From Siderastrea siderea (Eukaryota; Cnidaria; Anthozoa; Scleractinia; Rhizangiidae), in assembly GCA_964030785.1 (NCBI GenBank), contig OZ034968.1:24325186-24389185 (forward strand): a stretch of 64,000 bases of DNA. Reading direction: 5' to 3'. Below the pieces are notes generated by a model. That model worked only from the letters and a program-made list of their open reading frames with translations. It searched no databases and was not told where the DNA came from. The translations under genes and the position numbers were made by a program. The stretch's first letter is position 1, and each line of letters starts with the position of its first letter. This document shows, in pieces, positions 1 through 17,850 of this stretch.

Positions 1-2784
1 GATAAATAAACACCTGTGAACCAGGAGTCAACTCTACCATCTGTTAAAACAAAGTAAAAAATCTATTATCACTGTAATCAAATAGCACTTAAAAATGTTT
101 AGTCAACAACTGACTTTTATTGATACACCTTTGCTTACCGTATATATTCGATAAAACGCCGCCCTCGAATAAACGCCGCATTTTAGAGCAGAAATATTAA
201 TAAATGCCGCCCTCGAATAAACGCCGCATCATGATGCAGCATTTATTCGTATTATAGACTCAAAAGGCAAATGCAGTAACTATCAAGTTTGAGCAAGCCT
301 AAAATAATTATTTTCCTTGATGGTAACAATGTTTTACATGTAAGACATTGAAAATGACTTTTGAGACAAGTACTACAACATGTTCCTCTTTTCAAAGTTT
401 AAATGTTCAGTTACCATGCTGTTGTTTGCAAGAAAAAAATTGAATTTTAAATAAACGCCGCACTGGAATCGCGAAAAATGTAACAAACGCCGCGGATTTA
501 TTCGAATAAATACGGTACTGCTAATCAAGGCTGTGTAACAGCTTTTTCTTACAAGTTGATAATGTATATGTATAGTTGATCATTCAAAGTTTTAAACAAT
601 TGTATTTACCTTGTATCTTTCTGCAGTAAGGGAGTTTACTTTCCCTGGTCGTGGAGGGGAAGATGCTGTGGAAATTGGTACAAAAAGTTTTAATGTTTTC
701 AGTATGTTACTGGGAAGTAGAAAAAACGATTCTCTGGAAACGCTATTACTTACAAACACGAACAAACTACAGCTACATGTAATCAAGTACATGTACAGAG
801 CAGACATAGAGTTAATGGAAATACTGAACAAGTTCTTCACAAATAGAAGGACTCAGAGTTACTACCTCTGAACCCTGTCATTTCACTTGTCCATTATAAA
901 CACTATATATATGCACAAGTCCTATTCTGTTTTTTTTTCCTTTTCATTACAAACACCAGTAGGACAAGGGGCACTGTTTTCGTTTCTTCGTTATTTTTTA
1001 ACAGTCGATCACCTGCCTTAGTGAAGAAACAGTTACTGACTGGAAAGACTATTTAGTGAGAAAATATTATTGGTGAATACTGATGTATTTTTTTCAGTCT
1101 CAAAATGACATTTTTTAGTGGTAATACATAAGTGTGATGAGAAACACCTCCATTTTTGCTGTGAAATCATCTATTACTGTACATGTAAATTATATTCAGA
1201 AAGAAATTTATTGCAGCACACAATTACCTTGTTCTTCGAAATCTTCAAGTTGTTTTTGCAGGTGCTTGACTTTTTGCTTCAGTCTCCTGCAGGACAAGCA
1301 GGTGTCCTCCTCCTGAGAGAGGTCCTCGTCACTGGTTTGTACAATCGTGGTTCTCCTGGGACACTTGCCGCCCACAGTTGGCCTGGCTGCTACGTTCCTT
1401 ATCTGCGGCCGAGTTTCTGCCAAGCCTGGAGGTTTGATCCGGTTGCGCTGCAATGACTGCGAGGTTTCTTGTGGCCTTGCTGCTGTGTTCCTTATCTGTG
1501 GCCAAGTTCCAGTTGAATTTGGTGGTGTAACCAAGTTGGGCTGAATTGACTGCAGTGCTTCCTGTAGTTGAGTAATGGTAATCTCAGGTCGGGGAACAGC
1601 ATTTTGCAGTTCGGTAATTGTTCTCTGAAGCTGTGTTGTATTGTTTTTTGTTAATACTTCGGTGATGTTCTTTCTGCATGCACCAGTACTTATGGGAGTA
1701 CTCTGTAGTTCCCCTCTTCTGGAGGTAATAGGAGATGGAGTCTCACTCAGGATTTCTATGCAGTCGCCAACTACATCAGTCGTGAAGGAGTTTTGTCCTG
1801 AGATGACAGCCATCTGGTTCAGTATCTGGTTGTTTCGCTCTGCCAGGACTTTTCTCTCCTTTTCCTTTTCTTCCCTAGCTTTCTCTCTTTCTAGCCGCTT
1901 CCTCTCTTTCTCAGTTGCATCATCATCTCCTTTGCTGGATGTAGTTTTAGTTTTCTTCTTTACTGCTCCCTTCCCTTGGTTTTTTGCTGTTGGCTTTTTG
2001 TTTTCTTTGTCTGAGGTAGTTTTTTTCTTCTTTTTAGATGTTTCGTCATCTTGGGAATGCCCTTAAATAAAGAAATAAAGAAATAAAAAGAATTTTTATT
2101 AAATATAAATTTGCCCCTGTAAATTGCAGTTTTAAAATCAACACATTCGACCCTTCCTGGCTCTTTGTCAAAGGTTTAGTTAACAATCAGAATAAGGAGC
2201 AGATAAAAAGCATTTGGTGGACACCTTTTGTTGTTAACCATCAATAAGGTATGTAAAAAGTGAACATTCAATCAAAGATAAACATCAAATGCTATCTTTG
2301 TCTCAGTGCATCCAGCTTGTAAAGAGATTGTTCAGGGTTGTCAAAATAAGCCGGCAACCGGCGCATATCTCCGGCTATTCCAAACTCTGCGCCGGCTACT
2401 CTGAATAATTATAAGTAGGTCAGTTCTGAGTGTGTGTTATCAAGCTCTGAGTGTTTTGTAGCCGCCTTCTTTTTGGACGGAACCTGCTACTCAAAAACCC
2501 ACTGACAACCCTGATTGTTATGAGCTGGTCGGCTCATTTTTGAAAATACTGGCTGTTATATTTACAAAATTCAACACAATGTGTACATGAATTACACAAA
2601 ACACATACATGTAAATTTAGCTTTAGAATTCACATACCATCATTTACATCATATTCCTCAAATCTGGTGTTTTTAGTCCTTTTTCTTTTGTTTGCTTCAT
2701 TGTCACATTTATCACTTTCTGTTCTAATGGCAGCGTCTTCTTGAAGTTCTTTATCAAGAGCACTTTTTGCTGATTTAATGCTTT
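1..2784 (-). CDS. Partial spliced gene, lysine-rich coiled-coil protein, possibly BEN-domain type
   Basis: Four minus-strand exons can be joined with matching phases: 2784-2638 (acceptor after ttatag, donor gtatgt), 2061-1228 (donor gtaatt), 665-610 (donor gtaaat) and 40-1, which runs off the window. The first visible exon is acidic/basic and ends in EEYDVND. The long second exon starts with a KKKKK run, has a predicted coiled coil (EKERKRLEREKAREEKEK), then a Gln/Thr-rich stretch and a CLSCRRLKQKVKHLQKQLED segment that combines a CxxC with a second coiled coil. The last piece reads MVELTPGSQVFIY, which resembles the start of BEN domains as I remember them. The 5' exons are not found and the domain is cut by the window edge, so function is unknown; a nuclear DNA-binding role would be inference from the BEN resemblance. 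Confidence 0.5.
136..517. mobile_element. MITE with TACCGTA terminal inverted repeats
   Basis: The ends TACCGTATATATTCGATAAA and its near complement at 495-517 form an inverted pair flanked by TA. Inside each arm the motif AATAAACGCCGC is repeated (about 150-165, 200-230, 448-462, 480-495). About 380 bp with no coding capacity, lying in the last intron of the adjacent minus-strand gene. TA-flanked ends suggest a Tc1/mariner or pogo-type non-autonomous element. Confidence 0.75.
2333..2513. mobile_element. Short MITE with CAGGGTTGTCA ends and ATTGTT duplication
   Basis: The left end CAGGGTTGTCA and right end TGACAACCCTG are inverted, with ATTGTT repeated directly on both sides (2327-2332 and 2514-2519). 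The body contains GCCGGC-rich short repeats. It sits in the intron between two exons of the minus-strand coiled-coil gene. hAT-like ends are a guess. Confidence 0.7.
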
Positions 2785-2861
2785 CTATAAAAAAATGAAT
2801 GTGTTTAGTCTTCCAGAGTTTTAATGTGGTTCACAGTCAAGTGTATGCAGTTAGATGGGGT

Positions 2862-3312
2862 GGAGGGGGGGGGGGGGTTGGGTATGAATAGGTTCATGGA
2901 CTGATGGATTTGGTCTTTAAAAGTGCTTGGACGGCGGATTTTTCACAATATACACTGTATAGAGTGGATTCGCGGATTTCAAAAATTCAGTGGATCACAG
3001 ATTACAGTGTAGCTGAAAATTTGGGCCTGGACTCCAGAATTTTCACATCAGAAAGCTCTGATTTTGGATACTAAACGAAGTTTGGATCAACATTCCTTGG
3101 CATGTTGGCGGAATTATGGCAAAAACAAGAATTAAAACGAAACTTCTTTAGAAATTGACATTAAAAAACGGCATCTCCCATTCAACGCAGTTACAAAGTT
3201 CCAGGTAATGTGCATTTGGATTTGAACAAAAATAGTGGCAATTTGACGGATTTCACCAAATAATAGCATGGATTGGCGGATTTGCATACGCCTATTCACC
3301 CCCCCCCCCCTC
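2862..3312. mobile_element. MITE bounded by G-run/C-run inverted repeats
   Basis: The left arm has a 13-base G run followed by a degenerate GAATAGG. The right arm is CCTATTCA followed by a C run. The interior repeats GGATTTCR/GCGGATT words. No ORF of note. It fills most of the gene-free stretch between the coiled-coil gene and the exon at 3506. Confidence 0.5.
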
Positions 3313-3505
3313 TTTGTAGGAAGTAAAATTAGTATAAATCAGCTAGATACTATATCTCAGAAGATCACTCAATTTGGTCAGTTATGTTAAGATTATGTTT
3401 ATTTGCGTGATGTATAGCAACTATACCTTTATGATCTCCCCTATCCTCCCCTGTATTTTCTAAAACAAGTCATTTAATGTGTTCTTTTTGTAATGTTTCT
3501 CGTAG

Positions 3506-3618
3506 GCAACTGAGGAAGTACCGGATGTTTGCTGGACTTTGGTTTGGTGCTTCCAAACCTCACTTCCAAACATTCTTGCAGCCATTTGCACATGCTCTTA
3601 ATGACTTATTTCATAAAG
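3506..3618 (+). pseudogene. Isolated exon of a CACTA/Tnp2-type transposase
   Basis: A 113-bp exon sits between acceptor ttctcgtag and donor gtgtgt. Read in the open phase it gives LRKYRMFAGLWFGASKP and then FLQPFAHALNDLFHKG, the segment that in Tnp2-like transposases precedes the zinc-knuckle and catalytic region. It enters in phase 2 and leaves in phase 1. The large transposase exon at 15421 begins in phase 1 with the residues that normally follow (ITVKVNEEFKTIRCILL). The two may therefore be consecutive exons of one element split by 11.8 kb, or remnants of two copies sharing a conserved intron. Exons 5' of this one were not found. Confidence 0.6.
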
Positions 3619-3779
3619 GTGTGTTAAAAAATAATTCATTGTATACAAATGTCTAAGACTGTTAATGTTCTAGCCAGTGGCAATGATTTTTACTATGTCA
3701 CACAAAAGAGTGACAAGGCTGATTAAAGCATGTAATGATGATGATGATGATAGAGGCATAGGGTGCTTTGCTTAGAACT

Positions 3780-4651
3780 TACCGTAAAAACCCACAGATA
3801 AGCCGCACCTTTTTTCCAAAAATTTTCGCTCAAAATCGGGGGTGCGGCTTATCTGCGGGAACATTCGGAAAAGGTGCCATAAATTTTCGTGAACTGACAC
3901 TAATTTATGGAAAAATATGTAAATTAATTTAACATAAAACTACAAGAGAGTACCGGTCATTACTTTTGCAAGTTTGACAGCCGCTATACTGTTTGCAGAG
4001 TTGACAATTGCCTAAACGTAAACAGTGATATTGATACTTTACGAGCGAGAAAATACCACGAGTATTCACGAGTAAGATGGCCTATTGTTTCTTTCTCATT
4101 TTGCACTTTGATGGAAAATTTGTCGAACTGATTACGAAACTCTCTTAATGCAACGAGTTTATCTCCAATAGATGGCTCCCAAATCTCTTTAATTTGTCGA
4201 TATGATAGCCACAAAACCCGAACGCCTCCATCGCCATCTTGTTTTGCTTTACGTTCTCGCCCTAGTCCCATATTTCACGTCCGATCAAATGCCTGGTTAC
4301 TAAGCTACGAACATTCGGCAAATGCAAGTTCTTGTTGTTGTCACACAAAAATCTATGGAAAAACTGCGTTGAATGAAGAAATACCTGTCAACAAATGCCA
4401 GAAAAAGATCACCCATAATATGTCAAAGTTGGTTTTCATTATATTAAAGAGCTCAAATTGTGGGTAAGACTGAAGTATTTTCTGTTTCAATGATCACTGA
4501 GTTTACGTTCGATGGAGAAGACTTCCTAAAGACTCAACTTTGGGTTTTTGACTCGACTTTTGTTTTTTTTTTATTTCCTTTCAAAAAACTTTTTTTCCAA
4601 CATTTGAGTTGTTAAACTCAGGGTGCGGCTTATCTGCGGGTGTTTACGGTA
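3780..4651. mobile_element. 870-bp MITE with ACCGTAAA...GCCGCACC inverted ends
   Basis: The left end accgtaaaaacccacagata with agccgcacc and the right end ggtgcggcttatctgcgggt with gtttacggt are inverted complements about 30 bp long, flanked by TA. A second inward copy of the right-hand motif (ggtgcggcttatctgcggga, 3841-3860) makes the left end a small hairpin. The ACCGTA tip is shared with the element at 136-517, suggesting related families. An interior minus-strand ORF of 95 codons has no recognisable domain. Confidence 0.8.
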
Positions 4652-6201
4652 TATCAGTGGCCAAATCATTGATACTGGTGATATTCACACCGTCAAATTC
4701 ACTGCATGGTTGCAGTTCCCTCTAAAACAGCAGTTTTTGAATATGCCATTTTTAGTGTAGTGTTTGAACTACACTCATGCGGTAGATTGTTTGTGAGGTG
4801 AAAAGTACTACGGAGATAACGCTAGCTGTAAACAATTGCGCACTGAAGTGGAACAAGCATTCCATTCATTTCAAAAGATCGGCTTTCAAATAGCCTGCGT
4901 TGTTGCAGCCGAACGTGTCACCAAATCCTCGATATACAGCGCAGGCTACTTTCAAAAGATCGTATGTAATTATAGGCAAGATTTAAATCCTCGCGTTTCC
5001 AGGTACGAATTGAAAGAATTTCTTGTCTTTTGCCGGAAAAGAAACAGCAAAAACATGTCAAAAAGCGAGTTGGCAAGTTAAGTTTCTTTGATTTGTCAAA
5101 CATAATAAACCAAATTTATATTTAAGAGAGGGTCCACCTGAAAACCATGCGATATTAAAATATGAGTCTACAACGACCATCTCAGATTTTGCTTACATTT
5201 TGTGTGGGGTTATATATTGAGGTGATAATAAAGTAGGTAGAATATTATCGCGAAATTCCTAAACGTATGAAAAAAAACAGAGGCCGACGTATTCATGGTC
5301 GCTTTTGGGTCGAAAACGACTCGAATTTTCACCTATCTTTATACAACATTATTTATTAAGAGATTCAACCTTTCGAAACGAGGATAACGGCGTAAGTAAT
5401 GCTATGAAATGAGATTTCAAAGATACCATCAAAATTATAGATCGTTCTCTGCTTTAGCAGTAAACCTATTTTGAAAATAATGCTTTGCGGGCAATGTGTG
5501 ACAGTTAAGATTTTAGGGTAAATTTGCCTTTGGATGTCGCCAATGCGGCTCTGTTTTGGGGGTTCAATCAGCAATTGTTTTATAAAACATTTATCGAGGA
5601 AAAAGTACATGTAAAAAAAAGTCTGTAAAGTTTAAACTACGTGTAAGATTTTTTCGGCCAAAAATGTGCTACATGCGAGTGCAGAAAACAAAGGTTGAAA
5701 CGATTTTCATAGTAAACATGGACATGCCGCCTGATCACAAGATAACTACAGCTCCAACAAACTTGTGATGCCATAAATATATGCAGACGTTCATTAATTT
5801 GCTACTCACTGCCTTTGCTGTCACACTTTACGTCAGTCTTACAGCTTGAAAGGGAGATACACACACAAGCCTTTCGGCATGTTGATCGATCGGCCCCAAG
5901 GTTATTCATTCAGATATATCCTCCAGGAAGAAGGCAAAATGTGATCCTTTCTTAAGGCTTGTCTCCTGAATATTGGTTTCAATGTTCATCAACAATTACC
6001 AGTATCCATGGCCTACAGATAGGATTGTTTCTTAGACAGTAGAAGTATTGAACCTTCCTTATCCGGCGCCATGTTTTTCTTTAGAGTAGTACCCAGTCTC
6101 TCACGTCTCGACCGAGGACTCCCCGCGAGCGTCCCAACAAATTTTTATTCACGAGGGAGAAAACAATTGCAAAATGAATACAATGTAAACAAGAGACAAG
6201 T

Positions 6202-6204
6202 GAA

Positions 6205-6239
<35 letters not shown>

Positions 6240-6240
6240 A
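6202..6240. repeat. (AAAT)n microsatellite
   Basis: About ten uninterrupted aaat units. Confidence 0.95.
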
Positions 6241-6739
6241 GGACAAAAAGTCAGGATCCCATGTCTCCTGTAACAAATTACAGCAATCTACTAAAAGGCT
6301 CCCTTGTGCGAGCCACCAATGAAAAGAATACTCAAACAGAGGATATGCAAGGAAATCTACGATATGGTATGATATGGTTTCAATCGTTTCAAGCCCAATG
6401 GCAGAAGGAGTCGCGAACAATAATTTATGGAGAATTCTGCTCTATTTTGTACAAAAGGTTAACTTGTAAAATACTGGCTGTAAAATACTTTGATTAGATT
6501 CTACGTACATACATCAGGTTTATCAATTCAAGTAAAATCTGTTCACATTTAAGGTTTAATTTATGATAGGGTGACCTACTACATCCCGACAATAAAAACA
6601 ACAACAAAGACGTACTTAAATCGTGCAAGTGAGCAAGAATGTTTAATGCTGGTTTTTGAGGAGCCGCGTAGAATTTTGATCGTGATGTAATATAAAACAA
6701 CTCATTTTCAGTACCCGCATGTATGTAGGCTCAACAGTC

Positions 6740-6827
6740 GTAAGGCCGGTAACCTAGGTACAGCCACCCCCAAGGAAGGGGATGGCTTAGGGATTTGTGG
6801 TGGCTGTACACAGGCTATAAGGCCGGT
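6740..6827. repeat. Hairpin with GTACAGCCACC arms between taaggccggta repeats
   Basis: GTACAGCCACC (6757-6767) is exactly complementary to GGTGGCTGTAC (6798-6808). The hairpin lies between two direct copies of taaggccggta (6740 and 6817). It looks like a minimal transposon footprint or the tip of a larger element. It lies about 330 bp beyond the stop of the 9-exon gene, so it could mark that unit's 3' border. Confidence 0.5.
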
Positions 6828-7156
6828 AGGTAGTGTAAGTATCTCTCAAACGCGACCTTCATGAGCGAGCTGCAATCGCAATCGCTGGCATTAATTCCCA
6901 TTGCTCCCTGCGTGCCTCTCTGTTTTACGCTTTCAGTGAGAAAACAAGACATGGTTTATACATCGTTACATTCATAAACATTACATTCCCCACTGCATTC
7001 AAAAAGTGACGTTAGCCTCGTTTTCATCCGTTATTACTGAAAGTGTACGTCTGACTTTGTGTGATCCTTTCCTGATTCAGCCCACTGCCTCGCTAAGTCC
7101 GTCCGTTTTCCTCGAACGTTATAATGGGCAACATAAAGGAGCTTACACTGGTGTTT

Positions 7157-13288
<6,132 letters not shown>

Positions 13289-15420
13289 GGTCGCAAAGAG
13301 ATTCTGATTGAAATTCGATACAAGAAAAATGCACCTGTAGCTGTCAAAGGTCAGACTGTCACGCAATCGTCTATTCCAGGTCCTTTCAGATTTGCGAGAA
13401 GACAGATGTTCGCCGCTCGTTTCCATCCGATTGAGAAAGGTCTATAGGCATTATGTGGTGACCTTCCGCTGAAAGAATATGTTTTCTTTTCTGAAAAGAA
13501 TACACCATCTGAAGTATAAAACGGGTCAGTTTTCAAATGACGCAGATACAAGCAGAATACTCTGATGTGCCGTTGTCAGCTCGTTCGATCACATCTGTTC
13601 AGCAAAATAACCATGGCGTGATAAGTGCTACGAAAGCCAAACAATACGATAACCAACCTTCAAAGCAAGTGTCTTCTTAATAGCAAGAAGTTCTTTAGGT
13701 GGACAACTTGTCTCAACGGATATCAAAAGTAAGTCGGTATGTTGTTTGTTTTCGTTCACGTTTGCTATATGCTTCTGGTTATGTTAAGTTGCGAAGCTAC
13801 GCTACCAAAATTTTGGCAAGAGAAACGAATTGTTGCTGCAAAATATGTTTTTAATGACTTTGACATTGTTGTTTGAGAAAATTCTATTTTCTTACGTTAA
13901 ACTTCAACTGATAAGGATTTTCATGTTGAGCTCATTTGCATATCGAAATGGCATTATGGACATTTATTGATGAAGGTACTGTCAACCAACCTAAACTTTA
14001 CAGAGTTTTTATTTGTGAAAAAGAATGACTATTTCTTTGGCAATCTAATGACAGTTTTCAATTGGATTGAGATAGCGCTGCATCTCCACAAATAGCGACT
14101 ATGAAGACCCCACTTCACGGGCGTAAATTCAATAACGTGAATTGATATTTGAATTCTAGACAAACGAATTAACCGACAACAGTTTACTGTACACTGGTCT
14201 TTTGTTAAGGGTTAGAACTACTGTCAGTAGATATGATATTTCGTTTCTTCCCATATTGTGCTTGTACGAGGTGATCAAATTTGGGGTAAATTTTGCCTCA
14301 AATTTGAGCACATTTGTTGATGTGACAGTTTGATTGACATTTCTCCTAAACAATAGACAATTGAGCCAAACTGTTCCACAGGGTATATGTACTTGTGAAG
14401 TTGCACATGTGTGCCAAATTTGAGGGAAATCGGAGAGATGCATTGTAGACCCGTTTGCATGGTTCTCACATGGACCCTCTCTTAAAGCAACATGACCTTT
14501 TCCGGACATCAACAATCCGTCACGCAAATTGAACATTTCCCAAGTATTTCTTTCCATGAATGAAACTTTTGTTAGAGAGAGTGCCGTGTGAAATCTTCGC
14601 AGTGCAACAAAAAAATACTTTCACTGCTGATTCCATCTGTTGAAAAAGAAAACATTTACCGCGGTTTTCTGTTTTTTAACGTGGAAACTGTGGCTTCACT
14701 GTGAACTAACGAATGGTTATATAGGTTTGGCTTCGTCAGTTGGAAGAGTTTAATGGCCGAAAATTTCCAAGTCCACTTTGTATTTCCAAGTCCACTTTGT
14801 ATTCAACTGCAGAGAAATACTTTTTGATTGTTAGTATGGCCCATCTTTTCGATTTTCATTGTGATTTCTTGTCCGTGACATTGTTTTGCTTTTGGATTTT
14901 CGGACGGTGTGTAGTCAGCTAAGTTTATAAGCAGTCAAATGGTTAGAGGAGAGAAATAAGCGAAAATTTCGCATATTGTGATTATAACGAAAATTACACT
15001 GAAATCACTACATTGCGAAATAAATCACCATTTAAACTGTCATCAACAGTAATGCAATGCGATAAGTAAAATTAACTTATTGTCGTGTCCAAGGGAGGAC
15101 AATGTTGTGTTGCATTTATTTATGGTCCAAACGGTAACCGCTTCGGCTTAATAGAGGTGCCAGTCTTAGTTGCCACATGTATTTCAAACACTACACTCTC
15201 CGATTGGAGCACTCGTTAGTGATGGTTTGTTGGGGATGCCGTCCGCTAACACAGTAACCCGCTATGGTGTAAACTTTTAATAGCCAATTAATTTATTAAT
15301 ATCAATTAATTTATTAGCCTGTGAAAGGGGTAGGGGAAGGGAACACCTGCTTGCTAAAACTTGATGTTAGAGAATAAATTACTTAGAACTATGGGTCTAA
15401 GTTTATTTTATGTTTTGCAG
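13289..15420. other. Gene-free stretch upstream of the 9-exon gene
   Basis: No supported exon. A tandem duplication tttccaagtccactttgta occurs near 14764-14800. Short direct repeats aattaatttatta occur near 15290-15315. The promoter of the minus-strand gene should lie within 13289-14000, but no TATA-like or initiator sequence stands out. Confidence 0.4.
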
Positions 15421-17034
15421 GCATTACTGTTAAAGTTAATGAAGAATTCAAGACCATCCGATGCATCTTACTTCTGGGGACATTTGATGCTCCTGCTAAG
15501 TGTCTTTTCCAAGAGTTTTGTCAATTTAATGGCTTTTATGGGTGCCCATACTGTCTTAGCCCTGGTAAAACAGTGCACACCAGCAGCAAAGGCCATACCC
15601 ACGCCTACCCATTTGACGAAAGTAATCTAACTACTGGCCATGGAGAATTAAGGTCACATGCACAAACAACAAACACTGAAGTTTGCAGCTGAGGCAGCAA
15701 AGGAAACTTCTCAAGATGGTAATCATCATACTGTGAAAGGTGTGAAGGGCTTCAGCTGGTTCATGTTTGTACCAAAGTTTGATGTTATAAGAGGGGTTGC
15801 CATTGACTATATGCACAGTACATTGCCTGGTGTGGTGAAGATGCTACTTACTCTTTGGTGTGACAAGACTTATAAGGTCGAGCCATGGTCTGTTGCCAGC
15901 CGAATGAAAGAAGTAGAAGACCGATTTATGAAGATTAATCCTCCATCTTGTATCACACGCCTTCCAAGAAGCCTTAGTGCAAACTTTAGCCACCTCAAAG
16001 CGTCTGAGTTAAGAACATTTTTATTATTTTACTCAATTCCATGCCTGTACGGTATTCTTCCCGAGCAGTATTTTCAACACTACATTCTGTTAGTTGAAGC
16101 CATCTATCTTCTGCGTCAAGATTCAATCTCCCTTGATGACCTCACAAAGGCCTCGGCACTCTTGAAACATTTTTGTGTTAGAATGAAGGAGCTTTATGCA
16201 GAGCGTTATGAAACATTTAATGTACACTGTTTGCTGCACTTGACAGAAAGAGTTTTAGATCTTGGCCCCTTGTGGACACATTCCTGCTTCTGCTTCGAGG
16301 ATTTCAATGGAGAATTAAGGACCCTTTTCCATGGAACACAGGGAATTGAGGAACAGATTGTATTAGCAGTTCGTATTCAGCAAAAAATCCCAGAACTGCT
16401 TCCCCTTCTACAAGATGGATCTCCTTGTAAAGAGTTTTACGATCATTTATCAAGGAAAAGGCAGTTTGCTGGCAAGAAAGAAGAGCTGTTTAATGGAGGT
16501 TTTTTCAGCACTGTTGGAACCTTAAGAAAGTATGTTCTCACTGTTATTGAACGTGCAGTGGTGGAATTGTTAGCTGGACCAGTAGCAGAGGTATTTCAAT
16601 TTAAGAGACTGCTTATCGGTACACAGGTGATTCACTCCAAGACTTACAAGTGCATGACAAGAAGAAACAACTACACTGTGAAATTCAAGTCTGGAAATGG
16701 AGATTTTGATTGTATGTCCTTTGGAGAGATATTATTTTATGTGAAATGCTTTGTGCAGTGTCCAATTCCTTCGTTTTGCTGTGACAGCTGCAAATGTAAA
16801 ACAGCAAAGTATTATGCAATAGTCGAGGGTCTTGAACAAAATAAGGACATTGTTATTGCTAATGACCCCTTCACTGGTGCAGTTGTCCCTCACCTTATTC
16901 CAGTAATTAGGAATGATCACTCGTTAAGTGCCGTTCCAGTGGAGAACATTGTTGAATTGTGTTTTCACCTTAATTGTGGAGATGACAACACTTCATTTTT
17001 GGAAATATTCCCCAATCAGTATGAGAAGGACTGA
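15421..17034 (+). pseudogene. CACTA/Tnp2-type transposase, main exon, frameshifted
   Basis: Acceptor tgttttgcag at 15420 opens a phase-1 frame that reads GITVKVNEEFKTIRC, a zinc knuckle (FNGFYGCPYCLSPG) and ends at a TGA at 15690. The +1 frame then carries 458 codons with GFSWFMF, VAIDYMHSTLPGVVKMLL, FNVHCLLHL and CFCFEDFNGELRTLF, closing at TGA 17032-17034. These are hallmarks of Tnp2-like transposases followed by the DUF4218-type region. The lesion lies within 15650-15675 in an acaaacaacaaaca stretch, a likely slippage site. The D of AIDYMH is a plausible catalytic acid. The gene would excise and insert the element if intact, but as read it is broken. A dyad array lies about 450 bp downstream. 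Confidence 0.8.
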
Positions 17035-17488
17035 ACACTCAAAAGTACTTTCTTATTTCTCATTTGTATGGCTTTGTGTAAAAAGGTGACTCAATCATTA
17101 ATTAAAATATTATTACACACAAATGTAAGAGATGCCAAGCCGAACAATTCAGCCTGACCTTTTTTGTACTTCTAAAATCCCAGCAAAGCATTTCAATTGG
17201 GCAAACAACTGGAAACTAGTAAAGGGATGTACTTGTACTCATCAGTTACAATCTGCCACGATTTTGAATTTTTTTTTCAAACACGAAAGATGTTTGATTA
17301 TGAAGACAATTAATTATACAGTTGAATCTTGGTGATTCTTTTATATGCATTATATACACCGGAGTACATGTAAGAAATGGTAGCTGAAGTGTATATAAAT
17401 GAACATGCCATAAATAGTCATCTTTTCTAGTTCCCAGAGAGTTTGTCCTTACATACATGTGTATTAATACACCACAGGAGTTATTGGT

Positions 17489-17840
17489 AGGTTGAGCAAT
17501 GATGTATACAATTAGTATACATCCTTGCCCGATTTTTATACAATTCATCACTGGTATATACAAAAAGTATACACCACAGAAGATATGGAGGCAAGTTATT
17601 GACAGGTTGAGTAATAATGTATACATTAAGTATACATCCATGCTCTTGTTCCATACAATTCATCACTGATGTATACATAGGGTATACATCAAAGTCTTCC
17701 CTTCCCACTGATGTATACAAAAAGTGTACATCACTTAGAATTAGAAAGATGAACTTTCCCTTGCTGTATATTTGATGTATACTAAATAAATACACATAAC
17801 CTATGTCATACAGATAATGTATACCCTTTGTATACCAAAC
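17489..17840. repeat. Array of TGTATAC-N5-GTATACA dyads in a 115-bp tandem duplication
   Basis: Perfect or near-perfect dyads lie at 17503-17521, 17555-17573, 17618-17636, 17670-17688, 17712-17730 and 17818-17836, with a decayed one near 17776. A 115-bp unit starting aggttgag (17489 and 17604) is duplicated and carries two dyads per copy. Subterminal arrays of transposase-binding motifs are characteristic of CACTA elements, and this array is just 3' of a CACTA-type transposase. Confidence 0.85.
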
Positions 17841-17850
17841 GTATACAAAT

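Larger units (their letters stand above)
4652..7156. other. Gene-free stretch
   Basis: No convincing exon on either strand. It contains an AAAT microsatellite, a small hairpin (both listed separately) and a short foldback around 4895-4950 (tagcctgcg facing cgcaggcta). Base composition is AT-rich, like the other intergenic parts. Confidence 0.5.

Noticed and set aside
1641..2066. 141-codon plus-strand ORF
   Set aside because: Antisense of the lysine-rich coiled-coil exon; the minus strand has matching splice phases and sensible composition.
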